This document shows, in pieces, positions 1 to 9,115 of a stretch of DNA of 16,566 nt. The position numbers and the translations under genes were made by a program. Below the pieces are notes generated by a model. It saw only the letters and a list, made by a program, of their open reading frames with translations. It did no database searches and was not told the DNA's origin. Origin of the DNA: JADJQU01 sp035490315 (GTDB lineage Bacteria > Planctomycetota > UBA1135 > GCA-002686595); contig DATHET010000030.1 in assembly GCA_035490315.1 (NCBI GenBank), positions 1 to 16,566 of the forward strand, read 5' to 3'. Positions within the stretch are counted from its first letter, which is position 1. Each line of letters opens with the position of its first letter.

Positions 1-140
1 GGTACCCGGTAAAGCACCACCATCCTGAACCTGGCTCATACCAGCACCGACTCCGCTCCGACACTCCGCGGCTGTCACGCGAGTGCGGAAGGAAGCCAGG
101 TAAGCGCCAAGTTCAGGCTGGTGGTGCTTTACCGGGTACC
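1..140. repeat. Long inverted repeat (35-bp arms) at the 3' end of the sigma-factor gene
   Basis: Positions 1-35 are the reverse complement of 106-140 with two mismatches (23 against 118, 31 against 110). The outer 22 bases on each side pair perfectly, and each end carries GGTACC. The 70-base interior has no open reading frame of note. The right arm ends 11 bases past the stop codon of the minus-strand sigma-factor gene, so that transcript would run straight into the structure. It could act as a factor-independent stop or 3' stabilising hairpin, although there is no T-tract. A MITE-like element of 140 bp is the alternative, but the window starts at base 1 of the repeat, so a target duplication cannot be checked. 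The arm sequence is unrelated to the repeats at 10319 and 16481. Confidence 0.85.
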
Positions 141-151
141 GCTGCGCTCCA

Positions 152-1594
152 CTACTTGTTGACCTTCGCGTACAGCCCATGCATGCCGGCGCCGAAACCG
201 TTCAGCGCATCGAAGTCGGGCCATTTTCCTCCGACGATCGTGATGGGGATGTTCTCCAATCTGTCCGTGATCGCCGACACGTAGCCGGATTGAGCCAGGG
301 GCTTCTGGACGTCGTAACTATAGAGCGCGCCATCGGCATGCTTGATCTCGGTCGGTGGCTCCCGGCTGTAGAGATTGGTGAGGATCGAGAGATTGCAGAC
401 CTTGCCATCGTGGTCCCGCCACAGCGTCACATGGACCTCCGGAGGGCTCCTCTTGATCCCTGCGACGATGTAAGGATCCGACGGTCTGTCGAGCGTCACA
501 CGTACGCTTTCCACGCGGCTGTAAGGAGTCGACTTTTCCAAGTCGTGCACCTGGTACGTGGCTTGCATTCCATCCGGCTCCCCTTCGAGAAGATAGATGC
601 TCGCGCCCTGGCGGCTGCGCTCCGGAGCGAGCGCGCCGGGCTCGAGTTTCGTCAGTTGTTGCGCGAGATCCAGATAGAACGCAGGGTCGATGTACCCGAG
701 CATCGAATCTTCGATGTGTGAGCGGAGCTGATCTCGAAGCTCTTCGAGCTTTCTGCCCGGAGTGGCGACTTCGACGGCCGATTCCGTTGGATCGATCTCC
801 GTCGCTTTCACCTCTGCTTGTGCCACCGGCTCCCTGTTCGAGATCACGCTGTCTCGTTCGTTCGAAGGAACTGCCCAGCGCAACTCCGCTGTCTCGCGAA
901 CCGTCGCAAGAGCCTCGATGCGAGCGGATGGCCCGAGCTCGATCCAAAGCGCGATGGACACGAGCAGCACCGCCGCTGTCGCGACCGCGAGCTTCCCATT
1001 GATTCCCATGGTGATTCCTTCCGTCCAACTCTTGCTCGCCGCGCCGGCGAGACCGCTCGGCTTCGACGCTGCGAGCGCCAGACATTGGGCCTGCCACTTC
1101 GATCCACCGCCCCGCTCCAGCGCCGTCCGCAATTGATCGAGCCCTCGCCGCAGGCGATTGCGCACTGTCGATGAGGGCACGCCGAGACGCTTGGCGATCT
1201 CCTCCGAGCTCAAGTTGCCGAAGTAGCGCCACAGGATCGTCGAGCGATAGGGTTCCGCGAGAGCCAGCACTGCTTCAGCGAGAGAGCGCTGCAATTCGGC
1301 GTGCTCCGCGAGCTCGATCGTCGACGGAAGCGCTTCCGCTCGTGCCGCTGCGACCTCGCGATCCTTGCGCAAGGCGCTTCGACGAGCCTCGTGCCCCGCG
1401 GCATGGGTCAGCACGCGCCGCAGCCACGCGCGCGGTGAGCGGATGAGGTGTTTCGGCCCGTCACGCAGAGCCACCAGCCACGTCTCCTGCGCCAAGTCGT
1501 CCGCCGCCGACTCGTCGATCGCCAGGCTGCGCGCCAGCTGGCGCACCCAGCGAGCGTCGCTCAAGAGCTCCTGCGCATCGAACGAGTCCGTCAT
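152..1594 (-). CDS. ECF-type sigma-70 family factor with a membrane-anchored C-terminal extension
   Basis: The product is 480 aa from ATG 1594; an ATG at 1603 would add three residues. Residues 1-165 look like an ECF sigma factor. Region 2 includes A-A-D-D-L-A-Q-E-T-W near 30-39, and region 4 is a helix-turn-helix near 122-158 with S-S-E-E-I-A-K-R-L-G-V-P-S-S-T-V-R. No stop follows. A short linker leads to one hydrophobic segment (about 201-219) and then about 260 residues of unrecognised sequence, with an acidic stretch and a C-terminal part rich in beta-type residues. Typical ECF factors are 160-200 aa, so the extension is large. By analogy with other planctomycete ECF proteins it may tether the factor to the membrane or restrain it; that is inference. 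An internal ATG at 1009 (Met196) has its own good ribosome-binding site. Divergent from yaeQ, with 90 bp between the starts. The open frame continues upstream over yaeQ, but nothing there looks like sigma factor. Confidence 0.8.
   Translation of the reverse strand: MTDSFDAQELLSDARWVRQLARSLAIDESAADDLAQETWLVALRDGPKHLIRSPRAWLRRVLTHAAGHEARRSALRKDREVAAARAEALPSTIELAEHAELQRSLAEAVLALAEPYRSTILWRYFGNLSSEEIAKRLGVPSSTVRNRLRRGLDQLRTALERGGGSKWQAQCLALAASKPSGLAGAASKSWTEGITMGINGKLAVATAAVLLVSIALWIELGPSARIEALATVRETAELRWAVPSNERDSVISNREPVAQAEVKATEIDPTESAVEVATPGRKLEELRDQLRSHIEDSMLGYIDPAFYLDLAQQLTKLEPGALAPERSRQGASIYLLEGEPDGMQATYQVHDLEKSTPYSRVESVRVTLDRPSDPYIVAGIKRSPPEVHVTLWRDHDGKVCNLSILTNLYSREPPTEIKHADGALYSYDVQKPLAQSGYVSAITDRLENIPITIVGGKWPDFDALNGFGAGMHGLYAKVNK
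1007..1022 (-). promoter_or_regulatory. Internal ribosome-binding site and in-frame ATG inside the sigma-factor gene
   Basis: On the minus strand GGAAGGA (1022-1016) sits six bases before ATG 1009, which is in frame and encodes Met196. It is one of the better Shine-Dalgarno sequences in the window and lies exactly before the transmembrane segment. Initiation here would give a 285-aa membrane protein without the sigma domain. This may be the relic of two formerly separate genes that are now fused, or a working dual start. Confidence 0.45.
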
Positions 1595-1684
1595 CGCTTC
1601 CATTAGAGGAGCGGCGCGCCAGAACGTCGCATTCAGATCGCTTTCTGGCCAATTCGAGCCGCGCCGGCGGGTTACCCTGTGCGG

Positions 1685-2236
1685 ATGGCCTTGACCGCGA
1701 CGATGCACCGCTTCGACATCGAGCTCGCCGACAGCGACCGCGGCGTCTACAAGACGCTCGAGCTGCGCGTCGCGCGCCATCCGTCGGAGGGAGCGGCATT
1801 CCTGCTGGCTCGCGTGCTCGCCTACTGCATCGAGTACGAGGAAGGCATCGCCTTCTCGAAGGCCGGGATCAGCTCGGTCGAGGAGCCGGCGATCTCGATC
1901 TGTGACCTTACTGGCGCGCGCCAGGCCTGGATCGAGGTCGGCGCGCCGTCCGCGGACCGCCTGCACCGCGCGTCCAAGGCGACTCCGCGCGTCGCGCTCT
2001 ACACCGATCGCCGGCTGGATCTCCTGCGCACGTCGCTGGCCGGCGAGCGCATCCATCGTGCTGACAAGATCCCTGTCACGGTCTTTCCACAGGCATTCCT
2101 GCGCTCGCTCGAGGCGACGCTGGAGCGCAACATGCGCTGGAGCGTATCGATCAGCGACGGGCATCTGTACTTGACGAGCGGCGGTGTGTCGTTCGACACC
2201 GCGCTCGAGCCGCAGCCGCTGTTCGAAGCGAGCTGA
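1685..2236 (+). CDS. yaeQ: YaeQ family protein
   Basis: The product is 183 aa, against 181 in E. coli YaeQ. The start is the ATG at 1685 because the family begins M-A-L-x-A-T; a GTG at 1679 is in frame but less likely. Family landmarks as I recall them are present in order: the opening M-A-L-T-A-T, D-R-G-V-Y near 19-23, A-R-H-P-S-E near 30-35, E-E-P near 66-68, D-L-T-G then W-I-E-V-G near 82-86, and a conserved Y-T near 105. YaeQ adopts a fold related to PD-(D/E)XK nucleases. Its exact role is unsettled; it was originally linked to suppression of rfaH phenotypes. No strong ribosome-binding site is visible. It stands alone, divergent from the sigma-factor gene, with a possible hairpin 59 bp downstream. 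Confidence 0.88.
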   Translation: MALTATMHRFDIELADSDRGVYKTLELRVARHPSEGAAFLLARVLAYCIEYEEGIAFSKAGISSVEEPAISICDLTGARQAWIEVGAPSADRLHRASKATPRVALYTDRRLDLLRTSLAGERIHRADKIPVTVFPQAFLRSLEATLERNMRWSVSISDGHLYLTSGGVSFDTALEPQPLFEAS

Positions 2237-2294
2237 CGCGGAGCGGCGGGTCGAGCTGCTGATTTCGGCACGGTGCACGAGTTGTCGGGACTCT

Positions 2295-2325
2295 AGCGAG
2301 TCAGTCCGACCCGGCCAGACTCGCT
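2295..2325 (+). terminator. Possible hairpin after yaeQ
   Basis: An 8-bp perfect stem (AGCGAGTC at 2295-2302 with GACTCGCT at 2318-2325) encloses a 15-base loop, 59 bp past the yaeQ stop. There is no T-tract, so it is only a weak terminator candidate. The rest of 2237-2457 holds no recognisable feature other than the upstream region of the next gene. Confidence 0.25.
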
Positions 2326-2457
2326 CGCGACCTCGAATTTCTTGCGCGCACGGGACCCACGTGCCCGAGGATTTCCAGCGGTGAAGACACCGTGGCCCCT
2401 TCGTTTTCGGTCGCCCGACGGACGCTGAGGAAAGATCGCGTTAGGATTGCAAAGACC

Positions 2458-3309
2458 ATGAACGCCTCCAGCGCCAAGAGCGATTTTCGATTGCGCGCCC
2501 TTGCTCGCCTCGAGCGCCAGTGCGATGCGCGCGGTTGGCTGGCGAGGGTCATGGACTCGCGCAAGGCAAACGCGATCGCGGCGGGGATCGCGACGGCGTT
2601 GGGTCTGCTGTTCGCCTGGGATCGTTTCTTGGCCGAGGTCCCGATCAGCTCGCCGGGGTTGCGCCCCGGCATGGTCCCGAGCTTGATCGTGGTCGCCGCG
2701 CTGAGCGCGCTCGCGGGCCTGCATGGCTGGGCATACCTGCGCTTTCATTCCGCTCCGCGCCTGGCCTTGGCAATCACGTCGATGTCGTGGCTTCTGATCG
2801 CCACCGTTGCGATCTTCTTCGGTGCCGCGGCTCCCGCAGTGGCTTGCGCTGTTACCGCAGCAATCATGATCAGTCGCCAGGCTCAATGGCATCGTCAGAT
2901 TCCCTTCCTTGCCCGCTATTCCCCGCAGGCGTTGTACCTGTCCACTCCGCTGTTCCGGCTTGCGGCCTGGACTCACGTTGCAGCAGCGATCGCGTTCTGC
3001 TGGGCTTTCATGCCGGACGTCACTGAGCAAGCCGATCGAGTTGCGATTCACTGGAACACCGGCGGAGCTCTCAGCGTCGCGTGCGAGATCGACGATCCGA
3101 GTTCCCGAGCGCAGTTCCTTGCCCTCTGCTCGCGACAGGGCTGGAACGACCGTGTTCCTCTGGACCCCACGCTCGGCGCTGGTGTGATCGCGCAGGGCAA
3201 TCGCGTCTGGACCTGGCTGCCGACCGAAGCGGGATTGCTGCCGCTTGGCTGGCGCGTAGAGCACGGAGCCTGGAAGCTCGACTCCGTGGGTGAACCGCGC
3301 GCGCAATGA
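2458..3309 (+). CDS. Unrecognised integral membrane protein
   Basis: The product is 283 aa from ATG 2458, chosen over the upstream in-frame GTG 2392 because AGGA lies 11 bases before it; ATG 2551 remains possible. Hydrophobic stretches lie near residues 37-54, 72-94, 103-121, 123-139 and 166-186, suggesting four or five membrane helices. A soluble C-terminal tail of about 95 residues contains three Cys (181, 209, 224) and several Trp. I recognise no family. The strand choice rests on this clean hydrophobic pattern; the long Arg-rich frame on the opposite strand (2293-3306) looks like a shadow. It converges on the secreted-protein gene ending at 3352. Confidence 0.6.
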   Translation: MNASSAKSDFRLRALARLERQCDARGWLARVMDSRKANAIAAGIATALGLLFAWDRFLAEVPISSPGLRPGMVPSLIVVAALSALAGLHGWAYLRFHSAPRLALAITSMSWLLIATVAIFFGAAAPAVACAVTAAIMISRQAQWHRQIPFLARYSPQALYLSTPLFRLAAWTHVAAAIAFCWAFMPDVTEQADRVAIHWNTGGALSVACEIDDPSSRAQFLALCSRQGWNDRVPLDPTLGAGVIAQGNRVWTWLPTEAGLLPLGWRVEHGAWKLDSVGEPRAQ

Positions 3310-3319
3310 TCGTTTGGTG

Positions 3320-3334
3320 CCGCCGATCCGGCGG
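3320..3334. terminator. Short GC hairpin in a convergent junction
   Basis: CCGCCG at 3320-3325 pairs with CGGCGG at 3329-3334 around a three-base loop. It lies in the 42-bp gap between two convergent stop codons (3309 plus, 3352 minus). It could stop transcription in either direction, but neither side has a T-tract. Confidence 0.3.
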
Positions 3335-3351
3335 ATGACTCGAGCGAAGCG

Positions 3352-3915
3352 TCAGGGTTTTCGCGCAGGGATCGAAATCTCGAATCCGCCCATGACGCGA
3401 TCCATCTTGTCTCCTTTTGGATCCGCATTTCTCCAGAGACGACCTCGGAGCGTGAAAAGACATGAGAGTTGAGCCGTGTCTCGTTGCACACGGATCAATC
3501 CACTCACGTCGCGCAAGCTGCCTTTGAAGTCGCTCGCCTTGCTGCCCACATCGAATCTCCACCTACCGTCGACCCAGCACTTCACGACGTATCCCTTTGC
3601 GAATTGAAAATGCAAGTTTGGCTCAACTCCGGATTCCATCGTGGAGCGCAGGTTGACGACGAGGACGTCGTCGGTTTCCCATCGGCTCGTCAGCTCGAGT
3701 TTCTTGGCATGCTTGTCCTCGGTTTCGAGGACGAGGCCGAAGCCGTCCTGATACCAGTTCGGACCAACGCCCACGAAGCCCTCTTCCAAGTCGAGCTCTC
3801 CAGGCACGCGAGCGGACACTTCCGCCGCACCTTGCTGCGGAACTGCGGGTGATTGGAAGACGGCGCCAGACGCTAGCGCAAGCGACGAGAAGAGAACGGC
3901 CTCGAGCAACTTCAT
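3352..3915 (-). CDS. Small secreted protein of unknown function
   Basis: The product is 187 aa. AAGGA eight bases before ATG 3915 supports the start. Residues 1-20 look like a Sec signal peptide (M-K-L-L-E-A-V-L-F-S-S-L-A-L-A-S-G-A), with cleavage probably near residue 18. The mature part alternates charged and aromatic residues, as in a beta-rich domain, and has only two Cys (near 112 and 151). I recognise no family. It is the last gene of the four-gene minus-strand cluster, 26 bp after the metalloprotease gene, so it may be co-transcribed with it and act in the same compartment; that is inference. Confidence 0.65.
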   Translation of the reverse strand: MKLLEAVLFSSLALASGAVFQSPAVPQQGAAEVSARVPGELDLEEGFVGVGPNWYQDGFGLVLETEDKHAKKLELTSRWETDDVLVVNLRSTMESGVEPNLHFQFAKGYVVKCWVDGRWRFDVGSKASDFKGSLRDVSGLIRVQRDTAQLSCLFTLRGRLWRNADPKGDKMDRVMGGFEISIPARKP

Positions 3916-3941
3916 GGGTCAATTCCTTCGAATTCCAGCGC

Positions 3942-5324
3942 TCAACGCTTCTTCGCGTACTCTTCCCACTCCGCTTGCAGACCCGCGAGGTCGACGCCGA
4001 GCGTCTTCCTCGTCGCGGCTTCGATCGCCTTGAGATCGTTCCTCGGCGTCTCGCCGATCGCATGGAACCACTCGACGAAGCGATCCTTCGCGAACTTGCT
4101 CTCGCGCGCGAACTCGATCAGGAACGCCGCGAGCTCATATTGGCTCGCCGCCTCGTCCTCACCGCTCTTCGATTCATTCTTCGCCGAGAAAAGCAGGCTC
4201 TTGACCGTCACGAATTGCGCGAGCGGCATGTATCTGCCCTTCTGGACAGCGCGCGCTGCCGTGCCACGCTCCGTGGGAATCGTCGACATGTATTCCGCGA
4301 CGCCCTCTTGGAACCACGATCCGCCGCCGCTGAGGCGCAGGCGATTGCTGAAGATCTGGTGGGTGGCTTCGTGGATGTGCACTGAATCGTTCGGAGCTTC
4401 GTACCAGGTCGCGTAGAAATCTCCGCGAGCAACGCCTTTCGAGCGCTGAGCCTGCTCGACCGTCACGCCGAATTGCTTCGTGAAAAACGCGTAGTACTCG
4501 TCTTGAGTCCGGAACAGGAAGACCGGCATGAGAAGCTCGCCAGGCAACTCGTCGAACGCGAACGTCGACTTGATCCGCGTGTAGCACTCTTCCATCTTCT
4601 CGGCGAAATTCTTGCCGCCTGAAGAATCGGTCAGGATCACGTAGTGCTCGGTGCGCAGCACCTTGTCGAGCTTGCTCTTGTCCGGATCGGCGACGGTCTT
4701 GTCCCAGCGTGCCTGGAGCTCTTCCTGGGTCCATTTCGGATCTCGCGGCTTGCCTCTCCAGGTGATACCTGTCGCCAGGAACTTGCGCGCACTCTCGAGC
4801 GACGCGGAATCGGGCAGGGGCTCGAGGCGCATCTCCACGACGTATCCCAGCTGATCGGTGGTCGCGCACAGGACGAACTCGATACCGACCGCCTTCGTCG
4901 TCCCCGGCTCCTGGAACTGCGTGCGGCCGCGGAAAGCGTAGGGAACGATGCCGAACGGACCTGGCAGCGCGCTCGTCTCGTCGAAGGCGTAGCTCGGTTG
5001 CTCCTTGCGGTGATTCTCGAGCACGATCCCGAGGACGTCGTGCGGATCGTCGATCGGATACTCGTCGATCGGTATCGAGCGCAGCGTCATCTCGCATTTC
5101 GAATTCCCGCAGGTCCCCGACCAGGCCGCGATGACCAGCGGCATTTTCCCCCAGGGCGCTCGCTTGAGATCGAGCACGGGCGGAAAGCTCAGGACCAGGT
5201 CGAGACTCTCGATGATCTCGACGCGCTCCGGAATTTTCTCCGGCGGCTTCTGTCCGAGCGCGAGCCACGCGAACAAAAGCGCCAGCACCAACGAGGCGCC
5301 GATTTTCAGTCCATGCCGGCTCAT
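3942..5324 (-). CDS. Membrane-anchored or secreted HEATH zinc metalloprotease (DUF1570-like)
   Basis: The product is 460 aa. Residues 7-24 form a hydrophobic signal or anchor. A C-G-N-S-K-C pair (about 72-77) lies in the N-terminal domain. The catalytic domain shows H318-E319-A-T-H322, the HExxH zinc motif, followed by W-F-Q-E340-G-V-A-E-Y. E340 is the expected third zinc ligand of a gluzincin (MA clan). The preceding 215-310 region (Y-V-I-L-T-D then a helix and F-L-F-R-T-Q-D-E-Y) resembles the N-terminal part of DUF1570 peptidase domains, which I associate mainly with planctomycetes. Substrate unknown; the likely location is the cell envelope or periplasm. It begins 22 bp after the peroxiredoxin stop and is followed within 26 bp by another secreted protein. 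No strong ribosome-binding site is visible, so translation may be coupled to the gene upstream. Confidence 0.8.
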   Translation of the reverse strand: MSRHGLKIGASLVLALLFAWLALGQKPPEKIPERVEIIESLDLVLSFPPVLDLKRAPWGKMPLVIAAWSGTCGNSKCEMTLRSIPIDEYPIDDPHDVLGIVLENHRKEQPSYAFDETSALPGPFGIVPYAFRGRTQFQEPGTTKAVGIEFVLCATTDQLGYVVEMRLEPLPDSASLESARKFLATGITWRGKPRDPKWTQEELQARWDKTVADPDKSKLDKVLRTEHYVILTDSSGGKNFAEKMEECYTRIKSTFAFDELPGELLMPVFLFRTQDEYYAFFTKQFGVTVEQAQRSKGVARGDFYATWYEAPNDSVHIHEATHQIFSNRLRLSGGGSWFQEGVAEYMSTIPTERGTAARAVQKGRYMPLAQFVTVKSLLFSAKNESKSGEDEAASQYELAAFLIEFARESKFAKDRFVEWFHAIGETPRNDLKAIEAATRKTLGVDLAGLQAEWEEYAKKR

Positions 5325-5346
5325 GCGCCGATCAGCTTAGCGCGAG

Positions 5347-5796
5347 CTACTTGGCCGGAGGAATCGTGGCGAGCAGCTCGGCCGCCTGGCCCGCGGGATC
5401 CCTGGTCACGATCGTCTGCTCGATCTTGCCGTTGGGGCCGATCACGAAGGTGATCCTGCTCGCGTAGCGGTCCTTCGCGGAATTGCAGGCGCCGTAGGCG
5501 AGACCGACTTTCCTGTCCACGTCGCAGAGCAGCGGGAAGGTGTAGCTGTATCTCTCGGCAAAAGCCTTGTTGTCCTCGGGCTTGTCGAAGGAGATGCCGA
5601 GCACGACCGCTCCCCTCTCCTCAAATTCGCGGATTCGATCACGGAACCCGCAGCCTTGCTTCGTTCACCCGGGCGTGTCCGCGGCGGGGAAGAACCACAG
5701 CACCACGCGCTTTCCACGGAAATCGGAGAGCCTGACGGTGTTGCCGTTGTGATCGGGGACCTCGAAGGGCGGAGCGACTTCCCCCGGCATGGGCAT
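5347..5796 (-). CDS. bcp: Bcp/PrxQ-type peroxiredoxin with in-frame UGA (selenocysteine) at the peroxidatic site
   Basis: A thiol (here selenol) peroxidase that reduces hydrogen peroxide and alkyl hydroperoxides in the cytoplasm. Read through UGA, the product is 149 aa, the normal Bcp length (E. coli 156). From ATG 5796, the N-terminal G-E-V-A-P-P-F-E-V-P-D-H-N-G and L-S-D-F-R-G-K-R-V-V-L-W-F-F-P are classic Bcp sequence. They lead to T41-P42-G43-UGA(44)-T45-K-Q-G-C49-G-F-R-D. Position 44 is the peroxidatic Cys of the family (Cys45 in E. coli), C49 is the resolving Cys (Cys50), and R114 in S-R-I-T-F-V-I is the usual active-site Arg. Homology runs unbroken in one frame on both sides of the UGA (5667-5665), and a SECIS-like hairpin follows it. 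ATG 5790 or GTG 5844 are alternative starts; none has a clear ribosome-binding site. It lies between gcvP and the metalloprotease gene. Decoding requires SelA, SelB, SelC and SelD, none of which is in the window. Confidence 0.88.
5629..5651 (-). promoter_or_regulatory. Candidate bacterial SECIS element
   Basis: In the minus-strand mRNA, GCGGGUUC (5651-5644) pairs with GAAUCCGC (5636-5629) in eight consecutive pairs, one of them G-U, around the 7-base loop CGUGAUC (5643-5637). The stem starts 14 bases and the loop 22 bases after the UGA at 5667-5665. From memory, the general bacterial SECIS model requires an apical loop about 16-37 bases from the UGA with a G among its first two bases; both conditions are met. 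It would be bound by SelB to deliver selenocysteinyl-tRNA. It lies inside the coding sequence, as in other bacteria. Confidence 0.75.
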
Positions 5797-5850
5797 CGCA
5801 CCGGTTTGCTGGATGTGCAGGAGTCCGAGGAGTTTTTTGAGCACGGCGGT

Positions 5851-8787
<2,937 letters not shown>

Positions 8788-9115
8788 CGAGGCTGTCCTT
8801 CGAAGGAGTCGACCCGCACCTGATTCCAACTCGTCCGGAAGCTCCTGCCTCCGGCGCCGCCGCCAGGTCGCCCGGAGCCCTGCTCCGCAGCGTGGGTCGC
8901 GCCTGGTGGAACGGGCATCATAGCTTGCCGGAGGCGCCGTGGTAGTCGGTGCGCGATCCGCGTGGCCGCAGTCCGCTCTTGTGCGCAGGGCACGAGCGTG
9001 CTGGCCATCGCGCGGGGATCACCGGCTCGTGCTTCGCGAGCTGGACTCTGGTTTCCCTGCTAGCCTGGGTCTGTCGGCCGCACCCCGCTGCCCCTTCTCC
9101 AGCCGGGAGGAATCC
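8788..9115. other. Divergent intergenic region upstream of gcvP and the secreted propeller-like gene
   Basis: This 328-bp region should hold both promoters and the gcvP leader. I see a hairpin, CGGAGC (8873-8878) with GCTCCG (8882-8887) around a three-base loop, and a 9-bp long-range pairing of GCCTCCGGC (8847-8855) with GCCGGAGGC (8927-8935). No convincing -35/-10 pair stands out. I looked for a glycine riboswitch and did not find enough of its consensus. The plus-strand open frame from 8939 is probably only an upstream extension of the gene starting at 9116. Confidence 0.5.

Noticed and set aside
2293..3306. 337-residue minus-strand open frame opposite the membrane protein
   Set aside because: Arg-rich without hydrophobic or domain pattern, while the plus strand gives clean membrane helices. 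Some doubt remains because neither product has a known family.
5665..5667. UGA as a reassigned sense codon or a pseudogene stop
   Set aside because: UGA properly ends yaeQ, fpr, both clusters' small genes and others, so the code is standard. The peroxiredoxin frame is otherwise intact with all catalytic residues, and a SECIS-like stem follows, so selenocysteine explains it better.
8788..8940. Glycine riboswitch upstream of gcvP
   Set aside because: On the minus strand a GCGCCGGAGG stretch and a later TTGGAATC-AGGTG stretch recall parts of the aptamer, but the GGAGAG/CTCTC pairing and the GGACAGAG-type end are missing. A covariance-model search would decide; by eye the match is too weak.
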